Source: NCED01 sp035493955 (GTDB lineage: Bacteria; Pseudomonadota; Alphaproteobacteria; Caulobacterales; Caulobacteraceae). From it: a DNA stretch of 64,000 nucleotides. The stretch spans positions 159,158 through 223,157 of the forward strand of contig DATJHI010000041.1 in assembly GCA_035493955.1 (NCBI GenBank). Direction: 5' to 3'. Position numbers and translations under genes: made by a program. Below, one piece after another: positions 42,100 through 50,567 of the stretch; position 1 is the stretch's first letter; every line of letters begins with the position of its first letter. The notes under the pieces are model-generated. The model had not been told where the DNA came from and ran no database searches. It saw only the letters and a list, made by a program, of their open reading frames with translations.

Positions 42100-43598
42100 G
42101 CGAGATCCTGATCGGCCAGGCCGACGCCCCCGTCCTCCTGCGCCTCGACCGCGCCAACCGGCACGGCGTCGTCGCCGGAGCCACTGGCACGGGCAAGACC
42201 GTCACCCTGCAGGTGCTGGCCGAAGGGTTCTCCGCCGCCGGCGTACCGGTGTTCGCCGCCGACGTGAAAGGCGACCTGTCCGGCCTGGCCGCCGCGGGCG
42301 CGCCCAACGACAAACTCCTCGCCCGCGCCAAGGCCATGGGCCTGACCCTGGACCCGCACGCGACCCCGGCCATCTTCTGGGACCTGTTGGGCCAGGCCGG
42401 CCATCCGATCCGCGCCACCCTGTCGGAGATGGGCCCGACCCTGTTGTCCCGCCTGCTCGAGCTGTCCGACGCGCAGGAAGGCGTGCTGACCATCGTCTTC
42501 CACCTGTGCGACCAGCAGAAGCTGTTGCTGCTCGACCTCGACGACCTGCAGGCGGCGCTGTCCTACGTGGCCGAAAACGCCAAGGACATCGGGACCCAGT
42601 ACGGCAATGTCGCCCCGGCCACCGTCGGCTCGATCCAGCGCAAGCTGCTGCAGTTGCGCACCGACGGGGCGGACAGGTTCTTCGGCGAACCGGCCCTGGA
42701 CCTCTCCGACCTGATGCGCTGCGCCGGGGACCGGGGCTACGTCAATGTGCTCGACGCCACCCGCCTGATCGAACAGCCGGGCCTCTATTCGACCTTCCTC
42801 CTGTGGCTGATGTCGGAGCTGTTCGAACAGCTGCCCGAGGTCGGCGACCCGGAAAAGCCCAAGCTGGTGTTCTTCTTCGACGAGGCGCACCTGCTCTTCC
42901 GCGACGCGCCCAAGGCCCTGCTGGACAAGATCGAACAGGTGGTCCGGCTGATCCGCTCCAAGGGCGTGGGCATCTATTTCGTCACCCAAAACCCGGCCGA
43001 CATCCCCGACGCCGTGCTGGCCCAGCTCGGCAATCGCATCCAGCACGCGCTGAGGGCCTATACCCCGGCCGACCAGGCCGGACTGAAGGCGGCGGCCCAG
43101 TCCTTCCGCCCCAACCCCGCCTTCGACACCGCCGAAGCGATCCAGGGCCTGGAGGTCGGCCAGGCGCTGATCTCGGTGCTGGACGAGAAGGGCGCCCCGA
43201 GCGTGGTGGCCAGGACCATGATCCGGCCGCCGGAGGGCCGGATCGGTCCGATCACCCCCGACGAGCGCCACGCCATCCTGGCCCAAAGTCCGGTGCGCGG
43301 CTGCTACGACACGCCGGAGAACCGGGAAAGCGCCTACGAACTCCTGGCCGCCCGCGCCCAGGCAAAAACCGACGGCCCGGCGGCGACGGCCGAGCCGTCG
43401 GCCGCCCCGTCCGCGCCCCCTCGCCCGGGCGGCGCGTTCGGGCAGGATATCGGAGCGATGATCTTCGGCGGCGGCCGCCGCCAGGGCCTGGCCGAGGCCA
43501 TGGCCAAGTCGGTGGTCCGGGCCGCGGGGTCGCAGGTCGGCCGCCAACTGACCAACGCCCTGGTGCGCGGCGTCCTGGGCTCCCTGACCCGGCGATGA
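42096..43598 (+). CDS. HerA-like ATPase, DUF853 family
   Basis: A 500-residue P-loop ATPase. Walker A is GATGTGKTVTLQ; Walker B is LVFFFDEAHLLF; the sensor segment GVGIYFVTQNPADIPDAVLAQLGNRIQ is that of the HerA/FtsK superfamily. No membrane helix is seen. The C-terminal 100 residues are Pro/Ala-rich with a final helical patch (FGGGRRQGLAEAMAKSVVR). The biochemical role of bacterial DUF853 proteins is not settled. It is coupled on both sides (ATGA overlaps) between rimM and trmD, a position not part of the canonical rpsP-rimM-trmD-rplS operon. Confidence 0.88.
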   Translation: MSEILIGQADAPVLLRLDRANRHGVVAGATGTGKTVTLQVLAEGFSAAGVPVFAADVKGDLSGLAAAGAPNDKLLARAKAMGLTLDPHATPAIFWDLLGQAGHPIRATLSEMGPTLLSRLLELSDAQEGVLTIVFHLCDQQKLLLLDLDDLQAALSYVAENAKDIGTQYGNVAPATVGSIQRKLLQLRTDGADRFFGEPALDLSDLMRCAGDRGYVNVLDATRLIEQPGLYSTFLLWLMSELFEQLPEVGDPEKPKLVFFFDEAHLLFRDAPKALLDKIEQVVRLIRSKGVGIYFVTQNPADIPDAVLAQLGNRIQHALRAYTPADQAGLKAAAQSFRPNPAFDTAEAIQGLEVGQALISVLDEKGAPSVVARTMIRPPEGRIGPITPDERHAILAQSPVRGCYDTPENRESAYELLAARAQAKTDGPAATAEPSAAPSAPPRPGGAFGQDIGAMIFGGGRRQGLAEAMAKSVVRAAGSQVGRQLTNALVRGVLGSLTRR

Positions 43599-44305
43599 GC
43601 TTCACCGCCACCATCCTGACCATGTTCCCGGAGGCCTTTCCGGGGCCGCTGGGGGTCAGCCTGATCGGGACCGCCTGGCGCGAGCAGGGCCTGTGGTCTC
43701 TGGAGACGGTGGACATTCGCGACTTTTCGAAGGATAAGCGCGGCTTCCTGGACGACACCCCAACGGGCGGCGGTCCGGGACAGGTATTGAGGGCGGACGT
43801 GATCGCCGCCGCGCTGGACAGCGTGGAGCGGGGAGACCGGCCGCTTTTGTACATGAGCGCCCGGGGTCGGCCCCTGACCCAGGCGCGCGTGAAGGACTGG
43901 TCGCAAGGCTCCGGCCTGATCATCCTCTGCGGCCGGTTCGAAGGGGTGGACCAGCGGGTGCTAGACGCCCGAGGGTTCGAGGAGATCGCGGTCGGCGACG
44001 CGGTCCTCGCCGGCGGCGAGGCGGCGGCGATGGTCGTGGTCGAGGCCTGTGTCCGTCTCGTGCCCGGCGTTCTGGGGCGCAGCGACTCGCTGGCCGAAGA
44101 GAGTTTCGAGGACAGTCTTCTCGAGCATCCGCAGTACACCCGTCCGCGGACGTTCGAAGGACTGGATGTCCCCGAGGTGCTGACGTCCGGCCACCACGCT
44201 CAGGTGGCCAAGTGGCGACAGACCCAGAGGGAAGAGACGACGCGGGAGCGGCGCCCGGACTTGTGGGCGCAGCATCTCGCCAATGAACAGGCAAAGGGCG
44301 GCTGA
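43595..44305 (+). CDS. trmD: tRNA (guanine-N1)-methyltransferase
   Basis: A 236-residue SPOUT enzyme that makes m1G37 in tRNAs. The trefoil-knot SAM site is visible in YMSARGRPL, LILCGRFEGVDQRV and IAVGDAVLAGGEAAAMV; DDTPTGGGPGQVL is the mobile loop. The C-terminal tRNA-binding helices follow (SGHHAQVAKWRQTQ). It starts inside the previous stop codon (ATGA). Confidence 0.96.
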   Translation: MSFTATILTMFPEAFPGPLGVSLIGTAWREQGLWSLETVDIRDFSKDKRGFLDDTPTGGGPGQVLRADVIAAALDSVERGDRPLLYMSARGRPLTQARVKDWSQGSGLIILCGRFEGVDQRVLDARGFEEIAVGDAVLAGGEAAAMVVVEACVRLVPGVLGRSDSLAEESFEDSLLEHPQYTRPRTFEGLDVPEVLTSGHHAQVAKWRQTQREETTRERRPDLWAQHLANEQAKGG

Positions 44306-44341
44306 AGCCCAGTCACAACAGCCATTTTGAAGGATCAGACG

Positions 44342-44731
44342 ATGAACATCATCCAGACGCTCGAAGCCGAAGAGGCCGCCCGTCTCAAGGCCATCCGCCC
44401 CACCCCCAAGTTCCAGCCCGGCGACACCCTGCGCGTCAACGTGCGCATCAAGGAAGGCGAGCGCGAGCGGGTCCAGGCCTTCGAGGGCGTGTGCATCGCC
44501 CGCGCCGGCGAGGGCGTGCAGGAGAACTTCACCGTCCGCAAGATCAGCTTCGGCGAGGGCGTGGAGCGGGTGTTCCCGGTCCTGTCCCCGAACATCGAAT
44601 CCATCGAAGTGAAGCGCCGCGGCGTCGTCCGGCGCGCCAAGCTCTACTATCTGCGCGAGCGCCGCGGAAAGTCGGCCCGGATCGCCGAACGCCAGATGGA
44701 CCGTTCGGACCGCGAGGAGACCGCCGAATAG
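44342..44731 (+). CDS. rplS: 50S ribosomal protein L19
   Basis: A 129-residue protein with the L19 core PGDTLRVNVRIKEGERERVQ and KISFGEGVERVFPVLSPNIE...VVRRAKLYYLRERRGKSARI. The ATG was preferred to an in-frame start five codons upstream. Last gene of the cluster, closed by a strong terminator. Confidence 0.97.
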   Translation: MNIIQTLEAEEAARLKAIRPTPKFQPGDTLRVNVRIKEGERERVQAFEGVCIARAGEGVQENFTVRKISFGEGVERVFPVLSPNIESIEVKRRGVVRRAKLYYLRERRGKSARIAERQMDRSDREETAE

Positions 44732-44756
44732 CCGGCCGTTCACGACCTGGAATTTT

Positions 44757-44790
44757 GGAAGGCCCCGACGAGCGATCGCCGGGGCCTTTT
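44757..44790 (+). terminator. Intrinsic terminator after rplS
   Basis: AAGGCCCCG (44759-44767) pairs with CGGGGCCTT (44780-44788) around a short loop, followed by TTTT. Its end touches the stop of the convergent gene, so it may serve both strands. Confidence 0.85.
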
Positions 44791-47048
44791 CATATCTCCG
44801 CCACGGGCGCGAAGCTCACGCGGGCGTCCGCCGCCGTCTCGCGCCGCAGGGCGGGCATGCGGCTCAGGGCGGGGACGCTCATCCCCGCCACCACGCCGGC
44901 GAAGCGGCTGATGGCGTCGTCGAGATCGGGCATCATCTTCCCTCGTCGGCTGGCCAGGGCCGCCGCGCGCGGCCGCGGCGCCGCCCAGCCCAGGACGGAG
45001 ACGGGCAGCGGCACCACCAGTCCCTCGTCCAGGCCGCTGGCCCGCCCGATACGACGGGCGAAGTCGGCCCAGCTCAGGGCGCCGCCGCTGGACAGGTGCC
45101 AGACCCCGGCCTCCCCGTCGACCAGCAGGTCGAGGACGGCGTTGACCAGGTCCGGGGTGTAGGTCGGGGAGACCACCACGTCGTTCGCCGCGTGGAAAGG
45201 CTGGCGCGCGGTCAGGCTGCGCACCACCGCCTGGGCGAAATTGTGCGGGTCGAAGGGCGAGAAGAAAGCGGCCGTGCGCACCACCAGCGGGGCCCCGCCC
45301 GCGGCCAGCACCGCAGCCTCCCCCGCCGCCTTGGACCGGCCGTAGGCGCTGAGCGGCGAGGGCGCGTCGTCCTCCAGATAGGCGCCCGGCTTGGACCCGT
45401 CGAACACCAGGTCCGACGAAAAGGTGGCGAACCTCAGGCCCCGATCGGCGCAGGCCCGGGCCAGCAGGGCCGCGCCCTCGGCGTTGGCGGCGTGGCAGGC
45501 GGGTTCGTCGGCCTCGGCCTCGTCCACCCGCACCCAACCGGCGGCGTTGATCACCGCCCAGGGTCGGAACTGGTCCAGAGCCTGGTCGATCGAAGCGGCG
45601 GAATCGATCGCCAACTCGTTGCGGCAGGTGAGGACATAGGGGATGCCGCGATGCTCGCAGCCCCGGGCCAGGGCCCGGCCCAGGGTCCCGGTCGCGCCGG
45701 TGATCAACACCGGCTGCGGATGGGCGGAGGACGGCGACCAACGCCGGCGCACCGGATCGGGATGGGGGCACCAGACCGGCTCGAACTCGAAGCGGATGTC
45801 GCGGGACCACCAGCCCGGCGCCTGCAGCACCGGCTGGTCCGCGGGCTCCCCATGCGCCAGCCGCCGGCAAAGCTCGACGGCGCCGGTCGGGCGCGGCTCG
45901 CCGTTGCGCAGGTCGTAGACGCCCACCTCGTAGTGGCCGAGGTCGGCGGTCAGCAACCGGTTCCAGTCATAGGCGCCCAGCAGCGACCATGCGGTCACCG
46001 CCTCGATCGGCACGCCCCGGCCCCGCAGACGCTGAGCCGTGCTCCAGGTCTCGTTGATCCAGCGCATCTGCTCTTCGCGGGTGCAGCCGTTGTGGCACTC
46101 GGTCACCGCCATCGGCAGGCCATAGCGCCGCCAGGTCGCTTCCAGCAGCCGCTCCAGGCCCATGGGCGAAGGCGCCACCGCGCGAACGGCCTCCACGTCG
46201 GCATAGGCGTCTTCGCCGTTGCCGCCGCGGCGGACCAGCGGATAGCGCTCGGCCCGGTGGTCGAGGAACCGCTCGCTGGACAGGTAGTAGTTCACCCCCA
46301 CCACGTCGGGCGGACAGGGATCCTCCAGGATGGCGTGCAGCCTCTCGGCCAGGCCATGACGGGCAATCGGCTCCCAGAAGGCGTGGTCGGGATCGACCTT
46401 TCCGGTCAGGAGGTCCCAGGCCAGCCAGCGGCGGTTGTTGTCGTGGGCGGCCTGGTGCGCCAGGGGCGGGGTGGCGAAGGTGTGGCCAAGGTCCTCGGTC
46501 TGGATCAGCCTGGCCTCCGGATTGACGCTGCGGATCGCCCGCATCGACAGGCGCACCCCGTCGATCTGGTTGAGAAGCGCGGCGAAGAACGCGCCCTCGT
46601 CGCGGGCGTGCGGATACCAGTGTCCATAGAGGGCCGAGAACCGGGCGGTGGTCAGGGGCTCGTTGACGGGGGTCCAGGCCTCGATCCAGGGATAGCGCTC
46701 CGCCGCGGCGAGGGCGTGGGCCGCCAAACCCGTGGCGAAACCGTCGTCCAGCAGATGGGTGTAGCGTGGGCCGGACCCATGGTGGATCAGGCCGGCGATG
46801 GGCCGCATGCCCAGCCTGCGGATCTCCGCCAGCCGCTCGTCGGTCCAGCGCCAGTCGCGCACGTCGGGGCGCTCCGGCGAAACCCGTTCCCACAGGACCG
46901 GATAGCGCAGCGCCTTGAACCCGATCTCGGCGAAACGGGCCAGGTCCTCGATGCGGTCCTGGTGTCCGCTGCGCACCGTCTGGTCGAAGAATCGATCACC
47001 GACCCGGTTCACGGTGCACTCGTGACCGCCCCATAGCTCCAAAGGCAT
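44790..47048 (-). CDS. Fusion protein: GH1-like glycosidase + RmlD-like sugar-nucleotide reductase
   Basis: A 752-residue protein of two enzymes. Residues 1-400 are a glycoside hydrolase family 1-like barrel: start ELWGGHECTVNRV, acid/base Glu130 in TPVNEP, nucleophile Glu317 in AVTECHNG. Residues about 446-720 are an RmlD-type extended SDR: GATGTLG dinucleotide motif and Tyr569-x3-Lys573 (YGRSK), resembling dTDP-4-dehydrorhamnose reductase. A 45-residue linker joins them. The combination suggests a sugar made or modified on a nucleotide and a glycosidic step in the same pathway; the substrate is unknown. The other rhamnose genes (rmlB, A, C) lie 10 kb downstream without a separate rmlD. Confidence 0.85.
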   Translation of the reverse strand: MPLELWGGHECTVNRVGDRFFDQTVRSGHQDRIEDLARFAEIGFKALRYPVLWERVSPERPDVRDWRWTDERLAEIRRLGMRPIAGLIHHGSGPRYTHLLDDGFATGLAAHALAAAERYPWIEAWTPVNEPLTTARFSALYGHWYPHARDEGAFFAALLNQIDGVRLSMRAIRSVNPEARLIQTEDLGHTFATPPLAHQAAHDNNRRWLAWDLLTGKVDPDHAFWEPIARHGLAERLHAILEDPCPPDVVGVNYYLSSERFLDHRAERYPLVRRGGNGEDAYADVEAVRAVAPSPMGLERLLEATWRRYGLPMAVTECHNGCTREEQMRWINETWSTAQRLRGRGVPIEAVTAWSLLGAYDWNRLLTADLGHYEVGVYDLRNGEPRPTGAVELCRRLAHGEPADQPVLQAPGWWSRDIRFEFEPVWCPHPDPVRRRWSPSSAHPQPVLITGATGTLGRALARGCEHRGIPYVLTCRNELAIDSAASIDQALDQFRPWAVINAAGWVRVDEAEADEPACHAANAEGAALLARACADRGLRFATFSSDLVFDGSKPGAYLEDDAPSPLSAYGRSKAAGEAAVLAAGGAPLVVRTAAFFSPFDPHNFAQAVVRSLTARQPFHAANDVVVSPTYTPDLVNAVLDLLVDGEAGVWHLSSGGALSWADFARRIGRASGLDEGLVVPLPVSVLGWAAPRPRAAALASRRGKMMPDLDDAISRFAGVVAGMSVPALSRMPALRRETAADARVSFAPVAEI

Positions 47049-47181
47049 GGGTTCCTGTTCCCTCGTTGTCGACCCACGGCCAACGCGCGAGAGCGGGTAA
47101 AAGTTTCTGCCAAGCTTTCCCGAGGACGGTTCCTCGGCCCCGATGCTGGACGATGGGGCCGCCAGGGCCTAAATCCGACGC

Positions 47182-48594
47182 ATGACCGGCCGCACGCTCT
47201 ACGACAAGATCTGGGACGCCCATGTGGTCGCCGATGGCGGCGACGGGGACACGCTCCTCTACGTCGACCTGCACCTGATCCACGAGGTGACCACGCCCCA
47301 GGCCTTCGCCGGCCTGCGCGCCTCGGGCCGGCACGTGCGTCGCCCCGACCGCACCCTGGCGGTGGCCGACCACAACATCCCGACCGAGGGCCAGGCCCTG
47401 GGCGTGGACAGGATCGCCGACCCGGAATCGCGGCTGCAACTGCAGACCCTGATGCGCAACACCGCCGAGGAGCACATCCCCGCCTTCCCCATGGGCGACG
47501 TGCGCAACGGCATCGTCCACGTGGTCGGCCCCGAACAGGGGCGCACCCAGCCGGGCATGACCATCGTCTGCGGCGACAGCCACACCTCGACCCACGGCGC
47601 CTTCGGGGCCCTGGCCCACGGGATCGGCACCTCCGAAGTCGAGCACGTGCTGGCGACCCAGACCCTGCGCCAGCGCAAGGCCAAGAACATGCGGGTGACC
47701 ATCGACGGCGTCGCCCCGTCCTACGTCACCGCCAAGGACCTGGCGCTGGCGGTGATCGGCGAGATCGGCACGGCGGGCGGGACGGGCCACGTCATCGAAT
47801 TCGCCGGCGAGGCCGTGCGCGCCCTGTCGATGGAAGGGCGCATGACCCTGTGCAACCTGACCATCGAGGCGGGCGCCAAGGCCGGTCTCGTGGCGACCGA
47901 CCAGAAGACCTACGACTACATCATGGGCCGCCCGGCCGCGCCCAAGGGCGGCGCCTGGGACATGGCCCTGGCCTATTGGAAGAGCTTCTATACCGACGAG
48001 GACGCCGTCTTCGACCGCGAGGTGCGGATCGACGCCGCCAGCCTGCCGCCCCTGGTCACCTGGGGCACCAGTCCCGAAGACGTGGTCCCGGTCACCGGGG
48101 TCGTGCCCCGACCGGAAAGCTTCGCCAACCCCGACAAGCGGGCCGCCGCCGAGAAGGCCCTGGCCTATATGGGCCTGACCGCCGGCCAGGCGATCCAGGA
48201 CGCCAAGGTGGACCGGGTGTTCATCGGCTCCTGCACCAACAGCCGCATCGAGGACCTGCGCGCCGCGGCCAAGATCGCCGAAGGGCGCAAGGTCGCCGGC
48301 CATGTCCGCGCCATGGTGGTGCCGGGGTCCGGTCTGGTGAAGGCCCAGGCGGAAGCCGAAGGGCTGGACGCCATCTTCATCGCCGCCGGCTTCGACTGGC
48401 GCGAGCCCGGCTGCTCCATGTGCCTGGCGATGACTCCGGACAAGCTGGCGCCGGGCGAACGCTGCGCCTCGACCTCGAACCGCAATTTCGAGGGCCGCCA
48501 GGGCCCCGGCGGACGCACCCACCTGATGAGCCCGGCCATGGCGGCGGCGGCGGCGGTCGCCGGCCACATCGCCGACGTCCGCGACTACGAATAG
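47182..48594 (+). CDS. leuC: 3-isopropylmalate dehydratase large subunit
   Basis: A 470-residue aconitase-family protein that isomerises isopropylmalate in leucine synthesis. The three 4Fe-4S cysteines are in VCGDSHTSTHGAFG (first), FIGSCTNSR and GCSMCLAM. It needs LeuD, which is not in the window. It is divergent from the GH1-RmlD gene and convergent with nrdB (12-base gap). Confidence 0.97.
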   Translation: MTGRTLYDKIWDAHVVADGGDGDTLLYVDLHLIHEVTTPQAFAGLRASGRHVRRPDRTLAVADHNIPTEGQALGVDRIADPESRLQLQTLMRNTAEEHIPAFPMGDVRNGIVHVVGPEQGRTQPGMTIVCGDSHTSTHGAFGALAHGIGTSEVEHVLATQTLRQRKAKNMRVTIDGVAPSYVTAKDLALAVIGEIGTAGGTGHVIEFAGEAVRALSMEGRMTLCNLTIEAGAKAGLVATDQKTYDYIMGRPAAPKGGAWDMALAYWKSFYTDEDAVFDREVRIDAASLPPLVTWGTSPEDVVPVTGVVPRPESFANPDKRAAAEKALAYMGLTAGQAIQDAKVDRVFIGSCTNSRIEDLRAAAKIAEGRKVAGHVRAMVVPGSGLVKAQAEAEGLDAIFIAAGFDWREPGCSMCLAMTPDKLAPGERCASTSNRNFEGRQGPGGRTHLMSPAMAAAAAVAGHIADVRDYE

Positions 48595-48606
48595 GCGCCG
48601 GCGCGC

Positions 48607-49641
48607 CTACTCCGCCGGCAGGGTGTTTTCCGAGCGCTTGGCCATCAGCCGGTCGAACTCCGACCAGACGCCCTCGCCGCCGTGCCATTGGCCGCGGGTG
48701 GCGGCCTTGGAATATTCGGTCGAGCGAGCCTCGAAGAAGTTGGCGTGCTCGACCCCCGACAGCATCGACTGCAGCCAGGGCAAGGGGTTCTCCTTGATCC
48801 CGTACAGGGTCGGCAGCTCCAGTTGGCGCAGGCGCCAGTCGGCGATGAAGCGGATGTAGCGCTTGATGTCGTCAGGGGTCATGCCCTGGACCTCGCCGGC
48901 CTCGAAGGCCAGGTCGATGAACTTGTCCTCCATCGACACCACCGTGCGGCAGTTCTCGACGATGTCCTCGGCCACGGCCTTGGTCACCGCCCCGGTCTCC
49001 TTGGCGAAGGCGTGGTAGAGCTTGATCATGCCCTCGCAGTGCAGGCTCTCGTCCCGCACCGACCACGACACGATCTGGCCCATCCCCTTCATCTTGTTGA
49101 AGCGCGGGAAGTTCATCAGCATGGCGAAGCTGGCGAACAGCTGCAGCCCCTCGGTGAAGGCCCCGAACATGGCCAGGGTCCGGCAGATGTCGGCCTCGTT
49201 CTCGACCCCGAAGGTCTGCATGTAGTCGTGCTTGTCCCGCATCTCCTGGTAGTCGAGGAAGGCGGAGAACTCCGACTCCGGCATGCCGATGGTCTCGAGC
49301 AGCAGGGCGTAGGCCGCGATGTGGATGGTCTCCATGTTCGAGAACGCGGAGAGCATCATCTTCACTTCGGTCGGTTTGAAGACGCGGGCGTAGCGCTCCA
49401 TGTAGTTGTCGTTCACCTCGACGTCCGACTGGGTGAAGAAGCGGAAGATCTGGGTGAGCAGGTTGCGCTCGCGGTCGTTCAGCTTGGCCGCCCAGTCCTT
49501 GCAGTCCTCGCCGAGGGGAACCTCCTCGGGCATCCAATGGACCTGCTGCTGCCTCTTCCAGAACTCGTGCGCCCACGGATAGCGGAACGGCTTGTAGGCG
49601 TAGGATGGGGTCAGGAGGCCAGGAAGTTTGGTCTTGGTCAT
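48607..49641 (-). CDS. nrdB: Ribonucleotide reductase class Ia small subunit
   Basis: A 344-residue ferritin-like protein that holds the diiron-tyrosyl radical cofactor. Metal ligands are seen in NMETIHIAAY (Glu, His; radical Tyr four residues after the His) and in SVRDESLHCEGM (Glu, His). The FRYPWAHEFWKRQQQVHWMPEEV start is typical. Starts at 49656 or 49659 are possible and would add five or six residues. nrdA is not adjacent. Two NrdR-like boxes lie upstream. Confidence 0.96.
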   Translation of the reverse strand: MTKTKLPGLLTPSYAYKPFRYPWAHEFWKRQQQVHWMPEEVPLGEDCKDWAAKLNDRERNLLTQIFRFFTQSDVEVNDNYMERYARVFKPTEVKMMLSAFSNMETIHIAAYALLLETIGMPESEFSAFLDYQEMRDKHDYMQTFGVENEADICRTLAMFGAFTEGLQLFASFAMLMNFPRFNKMKGMGQIVSWSVRDESLHCEGMIKLYHAFAKETGAVTKAVAEDIVENCRTVVSMEDKFIDLAFEAGEVQGMTPDDIKRYIRFIADWRLRQLELPTLYGIKENPLPWLQSMLSGVEHANFFEARSTEYSKAATRGQWHGGEGVWSEFDRLMAKRSENTLPAE

Positions 49642-49718
49642 CGAAGCCGTTCCCATCACATGCGCCCGAATCGGAAAAGTCGGGAGGTCACTGCACCGTC
49701 ATAAGGTGAACGAGTGGC

Positions 49719-49765
49719 TAACTACGTCTAGTGGTCAGTTGGTCCCTGCCCACAGGATATAGGGT
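49719..49765 (-). promoter_or_regulatory. Two NrdR-like boxes upstream of nrdB
   Basis: TAACTACGTCTAGTGG (49719-49734; core ACTA-N4-TAGT) and CCACAGGATATAGGGT (49750-49765) start 31 bases apart. NrdR boxes come in pairs 31-32 bases apart, three helical turns. The first fits well and the second only partly. Confidence 0.45.
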
Positions 49766-49796
49766 CGCAGTGGATAGAATCAGGGCTTGCTCAAAA

Positions 49797-49816
49797 ATAT
49801 AAGTCATGACTTATAT
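49797..49816 (+). promoter_or_regulatory. 20-bp perfect palindrome in front of the ArsR-type regulator
   Basis: ATATAAGTCA followed directly by its reverse complement TGACTTATAT, ending six bases before the GTG start. Its position over the translation and probably transcription start suggests autoregulation by the ArsR-family dimer. Confidence 0.65.
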
Positions 49817-49822
49817 GTTCAT

Positions 49823-50143
49823 GTGAAAGCCGACCTGTTCCGAGCCCTGGCCGACCCGACCCGCCGCGCGGTGTTCGAGCGGCTGGCCGCCCGCGAGATG
49901 AGCGTGTCCGAACTGGTGAACGGTTTCAACGTCTCCCAGCCCGCCATTTCCCAGCATCTGGCCTCGCTCAGGGGCGCGGGCCTGGTCTCCGAACGGCGCG
50001 AAGGGCGGCGCGCCATCTATCGCGCCGCGCCGGAGGGCCTGGCGGCCCTGGTGGACTGGGTCGATCATTACCGCGCCTTCTGGCCCGAGCGGATCGAGCG
50101 GTTAAAGGCGGTTTTGCAGGACTTGCCCCCAGATGAAACCTGA
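49823..50143 (+). CDS. ArsR-family transcriptional regulator
   Basis: A 106-residue winged-helix repressor. The typical start KADLFRALADPTRRAVFERLA is followed by the recognition helix in SVSELVNGFNVSQPAISQHLASLRGAGLV and the wing ERREGRRAIYRAAPEG. No Cys metal-site motif is present, as in the group that pairs with SRPBCC proteins. The GTG is chosen because it lies right at the family start and after the palindrome; a TTG upstream would run through the palindrome. It overlaps the next gene by 11 bases. Confidence 0.92.
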   Translation: MKADLFRALADPTRRAVFERLAAREMSVSELVNGFNVSQPAISQHLASLRGAGLVSERREGRRAIYRAAPEGLAALVDWVDHYRAFWPERIERLKAVLQDLPPDET

Positions 50144-50567
50144 CCGCCCTGAGATCGACCTGGCCTTCGAACTGGCCTATCCGCCGGACAAGGTCTGGAA
50201 GGCACTGACCACGCCGGAACTCCTGGCCCGGTGGCTGGGTCCCAACGACATGGTCCTAGAACTCGGGGCCCGCTTCACCGTCCGTCCCGAGACGGGACCG
50301 CCGGCGACCTGCGAGGTGGTCGAGATCGACAAGGCGCGCCGGCGGCTGCGGCTGACCTGGACGGTCGATGCGGAAAAGGAGGCCACCACGGTCCGGTTCG
50401 AGCTGGTCCCCACTCCCGCGGGCGGGACGGTGCTGCGGATCGCCCATTGCGGCTTCGGCGCAGCGGCCGCGCAGGCGCCTGCCCAGCCGCCGCGGCTGCG
50501 GCTTTCCCGTCGCGCGCCCGCGGTCCGGGCCAATCCCAGCCGGATGACCATGCGATGGGCGGCATGA
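50133..50567 (+). CDS. SRPBCC/AHSA1-domain protein
   Basis: A 144-residue START-like protein: IDLAFELAYPPDKVWKALTTPELLARWLGPND is the AHSA1-type start. The last 35 residues are Arg/Pro/Ala-rich instead of the usual C-terminal helix (TGGMxxHWPxxLxxL type), so the end may be frameshifted or divergent. ArsR-SRPBCC pairs are common two-gene operons of unknown ligand. It overlaps the ArsR gene at its start and the clpP-like gene at its end (ATGA). Confidence 0.82.
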   Translation: MKPDRPEIDLAFELAYPPDKVWKALTTPELLARWLGPNDMVLELGARFTVRPETGPPATCEVVEIDKARRRLRLTWTVDAEKEATTVRFELVPTPAGGTVLRIAHCGFGAAAAQAPAQPPRLRLSRRAPAVRANPSRMTMRWAA

